The notes below the pieces were generated by a model that saw only the letters and a program-made list of their open reading frames with translations, did not search any database and had not been told where the DNA came from. From assembly GCA_035353395.1 (NCBI GenBank), contig DAOPZL010000094.1:1-6746 (forward strand): a stretch of 6,746 nt of DNA, given 5' to 3'. Both the position numbers and the translations under genes were made by a program. Shown piece after piece: positions 1 through 5,516 of this stretch. The stretch is from UBA1801 sp035353395 (GTDB lineage: Bacteria > Acidobacteriota > Holophagae > Holophagales > Holophagaceae). The number at the start of each line of letters is the position of its first letter. The stretch's first letter is position 1.

Positions 1-9
1 GTACAAAGT

Positions 10-35
10 GAAACGCCCCGAGGCAGGGGCGTTTC
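10..35. terminator. Hairpin at left edge, probable (bidirectional) terminator
   Basis: A perfect 10-bp inverted repeat (10-19 with 26-35) encloses a 6-base loop. The stem is GC-rich in the middle and ends in AAA/TTT, so each strand has a short T stretch at the foot of the stem. There is no long T-run after it on either strand. It lies 160 bases beyond the stop codon of the LolA-like gene and could end that transcript, or one from a gene to the left of the window. Terminator function is inferred from shape and position only. Confidence 0.55.
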
Positions 36-82
36 GTGAGGGAAAATTTGGTGGGAAGAGTTTGGAAGGATTCTTTTGCGGG

Positions 83-100
83 AGTTCCCCGCAGGGAACT
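83..100. other. 7-bp perfect hairpin in the 36-194 intergenic stretch
   Basis: Bases 83-89 (AGTTCCC) pair perfectly with 94-100 (GGGAACT) around a 4-base loop. No T-run follows on either strand. Together with the hairpins at 10-35 and 133-144 it makes the 160-base non-coding stretch unusually rich in stems. I see no tRNA and no recognisable 6S, SRP, tmRNA or RNase P signature there. Confidence 0.35.
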
Positions 101-132
101 GGTCCAGATGGTGGGACTGAAGGTGGCGGGAA

Positions 133-144
133 GCCCCGAAGGGC
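133..144 (-). other. Small UUCG-tetraloop hairpin downstream of LolA-like gene
   Basis: Read on the minus strand, GCCC-TTCG-GGGC forms a 4-bp stem closed by a stable UUCG tetraloop, followed by TTCCCGCC. It lies about 50 bases after the stop codon at 195-197. It might be a weak terminator or an mRNA 3' end structure. The T-tract is too poor to call it a terminator outright. Confidence 0.3.
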
Positions 145-194
145 ACCTCGGATACCAGTCTAGGCTGCCTGGGCTGTTCCTGCCAGGGCGCGCC

Positions 195-893
195 TCACTC
201 GGGGAGCCGGAACAGGCGGTCTTCAGGCTGGCACAGTCTCCAGCGGCCGAAGCCGAGCTTCACCTTCCGGCCGGAAGGGTCTTCCAGCTCCAGGCTCGAG
301 AGCACCTGGACGCCCTGCTCGGGGACGACCTCCCCGAAGTGGGCCGTCCGGGCCAGCTTCCCGGAGGCGTAGAAGAAGTCCGAGCGCAGGGGCCGCCCCT
401 TGCCGTCCAGCCAGAGTGCCGCCTTCTGGTAGCTCTGCGTCTTCTGCCGGGCCTGGAGTTCCAGGCGCCGCGCCGGGATCCCCTCGAGCGCCTCCTCCCG
501 CTCGCCCGTCAGCGTGTAGTCGCCCGAGAACCGGAAGCTGGCGACGTCCCCGCCGGCCGCGGCCCCCAGCAGCCGCTGCTGGGGGGAAACCTTCACCGGG
601 CGCTTGGCGTTGGGCAGCAGCAGCCACATCTGGTCGCCCAGCAGCAGCACCACCCTTCCCTGCTCCTTGCGGGACAGGCCCTCCACCCGGGCATCGCCGT
701 TCTCCCGGACCAGCACCCGCCACTGCTGCTGGGTCTTCCCGTCCAGGAGGGTCACGTCCACGGAGAAAGCGGGCCAAGGGTAGCGGTAGTGGTCCACCCG
801 CCTCAGCGTCTCCTCGCCGGACTGCCCCATCAGGCTGGTCGCGGCCAGCCCCGCCATCGCGGCCCGGCGGAGACTACCGCCTGCCGTAGACAT
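195..893 (-). CDS. Exported LolA-like / outer-membrane lipoprotein-sorting family protein
   Basis: This encodes 232 aa. Residues 1-24 look like a signal peptide: an n-region with Arg9-Arg10, then a short hydrophobic stretch (AAMAGLAATSLMG), so the mature protein is probably periplasmic. The body matches the pattern of the LolA-like family typified by TP_0789: alternating beta strands, a central MWLLLPNAKRPVKVSPQQR segment at 89-107, and a Y-x5-LWLD strand at 155-163. In that family the fold is a half-barrel that binds lipid or acyl chains, and the true ligand is mostly unknown. The ATG at 893 overlaps the end of the upstream cupin gene by 20 bases and has no well-spaced ribosome site. The alternative Met13 (857) would remove the positive n-region, so I prefer 893. 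Overlap suggests translational coupling. Family assignment is moderate; specific cargo is unknown. Confidence 0.72.
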   Translation of the reverse strand: MSTAGGSLRRAAMAGLAATSLMGQSGEETLRRVDHYRYPWPAFSVDVTLLDGKTQQQWRVLVRENGDARVEGLSRKEQGRVVLLLGDQMWLLLPNAKRPVKVSPQQRLLGAAAGGDVASFRFSGDYTLTGEREEALEGIPARRLELQARQKTQSYQKAALWLDGKGRPLRSDFFYASGKLARTAHFGEVVPEQGVQVLSSLELEDPSGRKVKLGFGRWRLCQPEDRLFRLPE

Positions 894-1233
894 CTTCCAG
901 GCGCTCGATGTCGTTCTCGTCGAAGGTCCCGAAGCTGACTTCCAGCACCCGGACTGGATGGGTCGTCTGGGACGCGCAGCTGAGCCGGTGCACGCTGCCG
1001 GCGGGGAGCCAGATCTCCGCGCCGCGGTCCGGGGTGATGAGGCGGCTGTCCAGTTCGATGATCACCCCGGCGTCCAGGGCCACCCACAGCTCGCTCCGGT
1101 GGCGGTGGCGCTGCAGGCTCAGCATCTGGCCGGGGTTGCAGGTGAGGATCTTCACCGTGCACAGGCCGTTCAGGATGTACTGGTCGAAGGAGCCCCAGGG
1201 CTTCTCCACGTGCAAGGTCTTCGGTTTGTCCAT
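874..1233 (-). CDS. Stand-alone cupin, phosphomannose isomerase type II-like
   Basis: This encodes 119 aa, a single cupin domain closely patterned on the C-terminal isomerase domain of bifunctional ManC/AlgA enzymes. It starts with the typical VEKPWGSF (9-16), followed by NPGQMLSLQ and the first cupin motif, with metal-ligand candidates His43, His45 and Glu48. The second motif, LPAGSVHRL (76-84), supplies His82. The end, ERLEDVYGR (110-118), is also typical of type II isomerases. The likely reaction is fructose-6-phosphate/mannose-6-phosphate interconversion in the cytoplasm, but activity is not assured: where AlgA-type enzymes have E-H-W after the first motif, this protein has E-L-W (48-50). 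It lies 63 bases downstream of the guanylyltransferase gene and overlaps the LolA-like gene. The start at 1233 has only a weak GAGA ribosome site about 7 bases upstream. Confidence 0.82.
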   Translation of the reverse strand: MDKPKTLHVEKPWGSFDQYILNGLCTVKILTCNPGQMLSLQRHRHRSELWVALDAGVIIELDSRLITPDRGAEIWLPAGSVHRLSCASQTTHPVRVLEVSFGTFDENDIERLEDVYGRR

Positions 1234-1296
1234 GTCCGTTCTCGCAGGTTGGGCTTCAGGTTTCTTCCGTCTGAAAAGGCCGGTCGGGCCCCGGTT

Positions 1297-2361
1297 TCAC
1301 AACAGGTCCTTGCGCCCCATCTTCTCCAGTCTTTCGACGATGGTCTTCACGTCCTGGGCCTTGTCCCGGCGGCAGATCAGCAGGGCGTCCTCCTCGTCCA
1401 CGACGATGAGGTCCCGGATTCCAGAAGCCGCGACGAGCCGCCGGCCTCCGAACACGGCGCAGTCCGCGCAGTCCAGCAGGATCGTGTCCCCCTCGGCCAC
1501 GTTGCCGTTCCCGTCCGCCTCTCGGAATTCCACGACCGCGGGCCAGGATCCCACATCCGACCACGGGAACCGCGCGGGCACGACCGCCACCCGGGCGGAC
1601 TTCTCCATCAGGGCGTAGTCGATGGAGAGCTTGGGCACCCGGCGGTAGGCCGATGCGATCGTCTCCGGGTCGCGGCCCTCGGCGGCCCAGGCATCCAGCG
1701 GGGCCAGCACCTCGGGGCAGTGCTTCAGCATCTCGGACCGCATGTCCCGCAGGGTCCACACGAACATCCCGGCGTTCCAGTAGTGGCGCCCGGTGGCGAG
1801 GTATTCCAGGGCCTTCTCGCGGGGAGGCTTCTCCCGGAAGGCCTCCACCTTCAGGACCGGTCCCTGCCCCGTCGTCTCGATGTAGCCGTAGCCCGTCTCG
1901 GGGTAGGTCGGACGGATGCCGAAGGTGACGAGTTCGTGCGCCTCCGCGGCGTGACGGACGGCCACGTCGATGTCGGCCAGGAAGGTCCCGGCCTCTCCGA
2001 TGTAGTGGTCCGCGGAAAGCACCACCATCACGCCTTCGGGATGCCGCCGCTCGATGGACACGAGGGCGAGGGCCAGGCACGGGGCCGTGTTGCGGCCCTC
2101 GGGCTCCACCAGCACGTTCTCCGGGGGGAGCTGGGGCAGCATACGGCGCGTCTCGGCAGCCAGATCCTCCGTGGTGACGATGTAGATATGGGTGTCCGGG
2201 AACCGGGGCTTCAGGCGGGCCACCGTCTGGTGCAGGAGCGTCTCCGAGCCCACCATGGCCAGGAACTGCTTCGGGCGGTGCCCCCGGGAGCGCGGCCAGA
2301 AGCGCGTCCCCCTTCCCCCCGCCATCACCACGGCGATCATGTCAGGCTGCGTATTCGTCAT
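1297..2361 (-). CDS. manC: Mannose-1-phosphate guanylyltransferase (GDP-mannose synthesis)
   Basis: This encodes 354 aa. It forms GDP-mannose from mannose-1-phosphate and GTP in the cytoplasm, feeding polysaccharide, lipopolysaccharide or glycan synthesis. The nucleotidyltransferase domain is clear: GGRGTRFWP (15-23) with PKQF (30-33) is the GTP/pyrophosphorylase signature. It is followed by EPEGRNTAP (86-94), SADH (116-119, usually PADH), ETGYGYIE (155-162), FREKP (175-179), WNAGMFVW (195-202), SIDYALME (246-253) and WSDVGSW (267-273). The C-terminal isomerase cupin of ManC/AlgA enzymes is absent; it occurs as the next gene. Length fits the monofunctional form. The ATG at 2361 is chosen because GGAG lies 7 bases upstream on the minus strand and the protein begins just before the conserved first strand. 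An open frame continues further upstream but runs through a different real gene and carries no family sequence. Confidence 0.95.
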   Translation of the reverse strand: MTNTQPDMIAVVMAGGRGTRFWPRSRGHRPKQFLAMVGSETLLHQTVARLKPRFPDTHIYIVTTEDLAAETRRMLPQLPPENVLVEPEGRNTAPCLALALVSIERRHPEGVMVVLSADHYIGEAGTFLADIDVAVRHAAEAHELVTFGIRPTYPETGYGYIETTGQGPVLKVEAFREKPPREKALEYLATGRHYWNAGMFVWTLRDMRSEMLKHCPEVLAPLDAWAAEGRDPETIASAYRRVPKLSIDYALMEKSARVAVVPARFPWSDVGSWPAVVEFREADGNGNVAEGDTILLDCADCAVFGGRRLVAASGIRDLIVVDEEDALLICRRDKAQDVKTIVERLEKMGRKDLL

Positions 2362-2429
2362 CGGGCATCTCCATCCCGGAACGCCTCGCCGATGCGCGCC
2401 GGGAACCGGGCGACCGGCTCGGTCCGGGT

Positions 2430-2810
2430 TCAGTGCTTCTTCTTCCTGGGGAGTTTCTTGACGGCCTTGCCGGCCACGGGCCTGCTCTTGGCGGCCGGCC
2501 GACTCTTGGCCGCCGGCCTGTTCTTGGACACCCTCGAGGCCTTCCGGACGGGTTCGGCCTTCCTGGCGGGGGGGGTGCGCGGCGCGTTGGCGGGCTTGGG
2601 CGCCCGCCCTCCCGAGGTGTCCTTCACGTGCGTCTCGGGGGCCGGCAGGGGAGGAGGTTCCAGGATGGCTCGGGGCACGGGAGGCAGGTCCCCGGCCCCG
2701 GTGGAGGCCCTCAGGTTCCGGGCCGCCACGACGGGATCCTGGACCAGCTGCTGCGCGCACAACACGCCGGCGGCCAGCATCACGGATCCGAGGCGCTTCC
2801 AGCTCGTCAT
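2430..2810 (-). CDS. Small exported, highly basic Pro/Ala/Lys-rich protein, function unknown
   Basis: This encodes 126 aa and I recognise no family. Residues 1-19 form a plausible signal peptide (Lys5-Arg6, hydrophobic GSVMLAAGVLCA, likely cleavage after Ala19); Cys18 is not in a good lipobox. Residues 45-60 are proline-rich. From residue 69 to the end there are 21 Lys/Arg and one acidic residue, with three near-identical six-residue units (RPAAKS, RPAAKS, RPVAGK; 98-115) and a PRKKKH end. The tail looks disordered and resembles histone H1-like or AlgP-like repeats, but the export signal argues for a place outside the cytoplasm, where it might bind anionic polymer such as polysaccharide, LPS or peptidoglycan; that is inference. 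The ATG at 2810 is chosen over an upstream in-frame ATG (2888) because AGGAG ends 6 bases before it and the signal peptide begins there. It lies 81 bases after the CheZ-like gene and 68 before manC. Confidence 0.7.
   Translation of the reverse strand: MTSWKRLGSVMLAAGVLCAQQLVQDPVVAARNLRASTGAGDLPPVPRAILEPPPLPAPETHVKDTSGGRAPKPANAPRTPPARKAEPVRKASRVSKNRPAAKSRPAAKSRPVAGKAVKKLPRKKKH
2466..2519 (-). repeat. Three 18-bp imperfect tandem repeats inside the basic protein gene
   Basis: Units at 2502-2519, 2484-2501 and 2466-2483 encode RPAAKS, RPAAKS and RPVAGK. The first two units are near-identical in DNA; the third has diverged. The unit length is a multiple of three, so changes in copy number would keep the frame. 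Confidence 0.75.
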
Positions 2811-2865
2811 CAATCGCTCCTGCGGCGGTCGTCCACCGCTCCAGGAAACGATATCACCAACCCAG

Positions 2866-2881
2866 GTCCGCGAAGGCGGAC
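2866..2881. other. 6-bp perfect hairpin just after the CheZ-like gene
   Basis: GTCCGC (2866-2871) pairs with GCGGAC (2876-2881) around a 4-base loop, starting about 10 bases past the CheZ-like stop codon. On the minus strand the sequence after it is CTGGGTTGG, not a T-run, so it would be at best a weak terminator or a processing/stability element between the two genes. Confidence 0.3.
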
Positions 2882-2891
2882 GCGGCACCGT

Positions 2892-3410
2892 TCACAGACC
2901 CTGCTTGGAGGCCCGCAGTTTCGAGAAGAACTCCGCGATCACGGCGTCCGTCTCGTCCTTGACCTGGTCCGGCTCCTGGGCCATCCGCTCCAGGATGTCC
3001 TTGCCGCTGGGCGCATGTCGGGTGGCCTCGTTCATGGGCGTGAGGTTCTTGAGGATGTACTCGGAGACGTCGATGAGGCGGTGGCCGACCTTCTCCAGCT
3101 TCTGCCGGACGATGTCCTGGTACTGGAAGAGATCGTAGACCCCCTGGATGTTGTAGATGCCGTTGTCCGCGTGGGTCACGATGCCCTCGAGCTTGTTGAT
3201 GAGCTCCTCGAGTTCAGGCGAGGGGGGCACGATGCGCGCGACGATCTCCTGGCAGGCCTTGGTGAGGGCCTGGATCTCCTCGAGGCTGTTCTGGGCGACC
3301 TCGACCTGGGAGATGACGCGCTCCGCGCCGCCTTCCTGCTCGTTGGCGATCTGGATCAGCTGGTCCGGGATCGCCTGCTGCTTTTCCGGCTTCTGGGGCA
3401 AACTGGGCAT
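2892..3410 (-). CDS. cheZ: Remote CheZ-type protein phosphatase (CheY-P or response-regulator phosphatase)
   Basis: This encodes 172 aa, cytoplasmic and almost entirely helical. CheZ removes phosphate from the response regulator CheY. The key stretch is LFQYQDIVRQKLEKV (94-108): Asp99 and Gln103 keep the D-x-x-x-Q spacing of the CheZ catalytic pair (Asp143 and Gln147 in E. coli), and FQxQDI-x-RQK recalls the remote CheZ of epsilonproteobacteria. A long helix precedes it, and the C-terminal DAVIAEFFSKL (154-164) looks like the amphipathic CheY-docking helix at the end of CheZ, after a charged linker (about 130-152). E. coli CheZ is about 40 residues longer. The ATG at 3410 has GGAG 5 bases upstream; an ATG at 3443 lacks this. 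No other chemotaxis gene is visible. The nearest receiver domain is in the divergent gene beyond the assembly gap. A chemotaxis-unrelated phosphatase of the same fold cannot be excluded. Confidence 0.68.
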   Translation of the reverse strand: MPSLPQKPEKQQAIPDQLIQIANEQEGGAERVISQVEVAQNSLEEIQALTKACQEIVARIVPPSPELEELINKLEGIVTHADNGIYNIQGVYDLFQYQDIVRQKLEKVGHRLIDVSEYILKNLTPMNEATRHAPSGKDILERMAQEPDQVKDETDAVIAEFFSKLRASKQGL

Positions 3411-3493
3411 GGTCACTCCAAAGCGATTCCGTCTCCTGCACAAGAATATCGTCCCAGGCCCCCCGGAAGCTTGAATATCCGATAAGGAAGGGC
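3411..3493. other. Upstream region of the CheZ-like gene, cut by the gap
   Basis: These 83 bases lie between the CheZ-like start codon and the gap, presumably part of a divergent promoter region. They are AT-richer than the surroundings and contain two direct copies of GAATATC (3444-3450 and 3473-3479) 29 bases apart. I could not place a convincing -35/-10 pair, sigma-28 or sigma-54 promoter. Confidence 0.35.
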
Positions 3494-3593
3494 NNNNNNN
3501 NNNNNNNNNNNNNNNNNNNNNNNNNNNNNNNNNNNNNNNNNNNNNNNNNNNNNNNNNNNNNNNNNNNNNNNNNNNNNNNNNNNNNNNNNNNNN
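3494..3593. other. Assembly gap (100 N)
   Basis: Exactly 100 undetermined bases, the usual placeholder for a scaffold join of unknown length. It removes the start and most of the receiver domain of the plus-strand gene and probably the promoter region. Distance between the two flanking genes is therefore unknown. Confidence 0.97.
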
Positions 3594-5458
3594 TGCCGGT
3601 CGTCATGGTGACCGGCCAGGGGGACCTCGCCTCCATCCAGGCGGCCTACCAGGCCGGGGCCAACGACTTCCTCGCCAAGCCCCTGCACTGGAAGCACCTG
3701 CCCTATCGAGTCCAGCACGTGCTGAGAGCCAGCCAGGCTTTCAAGGCGCTCCAGGACAGCACGCGGACGCTGCGTTCCCTCTTCACTGCGAACCCGGATC
3801 CCATCTTCACGCTGGATGCGGACGGGACCGTGACCCTCGTCCACGCGGGCATCCACGGCCCGGGCCGCGGGTTCCATTCCCCCCTCGGGCGCCTGGAGGA
3901 CCTGCTGCCGGACGGCCTGGCCGGACAGATCCGGGAACGCCTCCGGGAGGCCCTGGCTTCGCCGGGGGAGGTGTTCGGCCTGGAGGCCGTCCACCCCTGG
4001 GAGGGCAAGCCCCGCTGCTGGGAAGGGCGCTTCATCGCATCCACGGAGAACCGGGCCCTCGTGATGGTCCGGGACATCACCGAGCGCAAGGACTTCGAGA
4101 AGCAGATCCGGCACATGGCCTACCACGACGCCCTCACCGGCCTCTGGAACCGGCATGCCCTCGGGTCGACCCTCAAGCGGCTGTTCCAGGATCTCCAGCG
4201 GAGCGAAGGCACTCCCCACCCCGGAACGGCCGCCCTGCTCTACCTTGATCTCGACAACTTCAAGCGGATCAACGACACCCTGGGCCATGCCATCGGGGAC
4301 GACCTCCTCAAGGTGGTCGCCTCGCGCATCTCGGAAGTCCTGCGCCCCACGGACTTGCTCGCCCGCGCGGAGAGCCTCGAGGTCGAGCCGGTGGCCCGCA
4401 TCGGCGGGGACGAGTTCTGCCTGATCCTCAAGAACCTCGTGACCGCCGTGGATGCGGGCCTGGTGGCGCAGCGCATCCTGGACGTGCTGCGCCAGCCGAT
4501 CTTCCTGGACGGGCACGAGCTGGTGATCACCCCGAGCATCGGCATCGCCCTGATCCCCCAGGACGGGCGGGACCCGGACACCCTGCTCAAGAACGCCGAC
4601 CGGGCCATGTACGCGGCCAAGGAAGGCGGCCGGAACCGGTTCCAGTTCTTCGACCCCTCCATGAGTTCCCGGATGCAGGAGCGCTTCGCCCTGGAGGCAG
4701 GCATGCGGCGGGGCCTGACCCGCGGGGCCTTCCACGTCCACTTCCAGCCCCAGATCGACGCCCGGACCCTGACGATCATGGGAATGGAGGCCCTGCTCCG
4801 GTGGGAGGACCCGGAGATGGGCTCGATCGCCCCCACCAAGTTCATCCCCGTGGCCGAGGAGACGGGGCTGATCCTGGAACTCGGCGAGTTCGTCTTCCGC
4901 GAGGCGCTCCGTTTCAGCAAGAGCCTCCAGGCCGACGGGTTGCCTCCCATCCGGGTGGCCGTGAACCTGAGCAGCGTCCAGATGCTGGACCCGCAGCTCC
5001 TCGACCGCATCGAGCACTGCATCGCCCTCACGGGCGCGGATCCCCACCATCTCGAGGTGGAGGTCACCGAGAGCGTGCTGATGGTGGGTTCCAGCCAGGC
5101 CCTCGCCACGCTCCGGCGCATGAAGGAGCTGGGCATCACCCTGGCGCTGGACGACTTCGGCACGGGCTACAGCTCCCTGAGCTACCTGCACCAGTACCCC
5201 TTCGACATCCTCAAGATCGACCAGTCCTTCGTGCAGTCCCTCTCCAGCGCATCATCCGGGCGCAACCTGGCCACCGCCATCATCGCCATGGGGAAGAGCC
5301 TGGGCATGGAACTCATCGCCGAGGGCGTCGAGCAGCTGGACCAGGCCAACTTCCTCCTCGACCGGGGCTGCAACAAGGCCCAGGGCTTCCTCTACGGATA
5401 TCCCATGAGCCCCGAGGACTTCCGCGCCTTCTACCTGGAGCGGGCGGGCCAATCCTGA
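3594..5458 (+). CDS. REC(partial)-PAS-GGDEF-EAL response regulator, cyclic-di-GMP turnover
   Basis: The 5' end lies in the gap and the reading frame is open from its edge, so the ATG at 3605 is internal; residues below count from it. Residues 1-40 are the end of a receiver domain: MVTG with the conserved Thr3, and FLAKPL with the conserved Lys25. The phosphorylated Asp is in the gap. A PAS-like segment (about 45-156) ends in DITERK. The GGDEF domain (about 165-325) has LDLDNFKRIND and an intact GGDEF at 267-271, consistent with GTP-to-c-di-GMP synthesis. The EAL domain (about 345-605) retains EAL 395-397, Asn454, the VTES motif, Asp516-Asp517, Lys537, Glu573 and Gln593, so phosphodiesterase activity (c-di-GMP to pGpG) is also expected. 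The balance of the two activities cannot be read here. An RPTD (247-250), resembling the inhibitory I-site, is separated from GGDEF by 16 residues instead of about five. No transmembrane segment is seen, so it is probably cytoplasmic. It converges on the Rh gene. Confidence 0.95.
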
Positions 5459-5459
5459 A

Positions 5460-5504
5460 GAACGGGGCGGATTCCCGCATCCCCTGCGGAAAACCGCCCC
5501 GTTC
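5460..5504. terminator. Inverted repeat between convergent genes, probable bidirectional terminator
   Basis: An 11-bp perfect GC-rich stem (5460-5470 with 5494-5504) encloses 23 bases, within which CCGC and GCGG can form a smaller inner stem. It begins two bases after the stop codon of the GGDEF-EAL gene and ends 12 bases before the stop codon of the Rh gene, the expected place for a shared terminator. No strong T-run follows on either strand, so termination efficiency is uncertain. Confidence 0.65.
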
Positions 5505-5516
5505 GCCTCGGGCAGC

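Noticed and set aside
1274..1290. GGCC-5-GGCC hairpin followed by TTTT on the minus strand, between manC and the cupin gene
   Set aside because: The stem is only 4 bp of a self-complementary tetramer common in GC-rich DNA. The adjacent genes are functionally linked, so termination there is not expected.
2412..2424. 5-bp hairpin between the basic protein gene and manC
   Set aside because: Short, GC-only stem without a T-run; expected by chance in this base composition.
2362..2760. N-terminal extension of the guanylyltransferase frame up to an ATG at 2760
   Set aside because: The extra 133 residues are low-complexity Gly/Arg/Ala-rich shadow of the basic protein gene, while GGAG 7 bases before 2361 marks the real start.
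958..3138. Long plus-strand open frame of over 700 codons across the manC, basic-protein and CheZ-like genes
   Set aside because: It is an antisense frame kept open by high GC third-position bias; it shows no domain, and the minus-strand genes have clear family motifs and ribosome sites.
3479..3485. CCGATAA, resembling the -10 element of a sigma-28 (FliA) promoter on the plus strand
   Set aside because: No TAAA-like -35 element lies at the needed distance upstream (the region around 3459-3462 is GC-rich), and the base before it is T rather than G.
3411..3493. Possible sigma-54 promoter on the minus strand (TGGGACG then TTGTGC)
   Set aside because: The spacing between GG and GC does not match the -24/-12 rule.
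3413..5191. Long minus-strand open frame opposite the GGDEF-EAL gene, running through the N gap
   Set aside because: It includes the unknown bases and is antisense to a protein with intact catalytic motifs; composition is that of a shadow frame.
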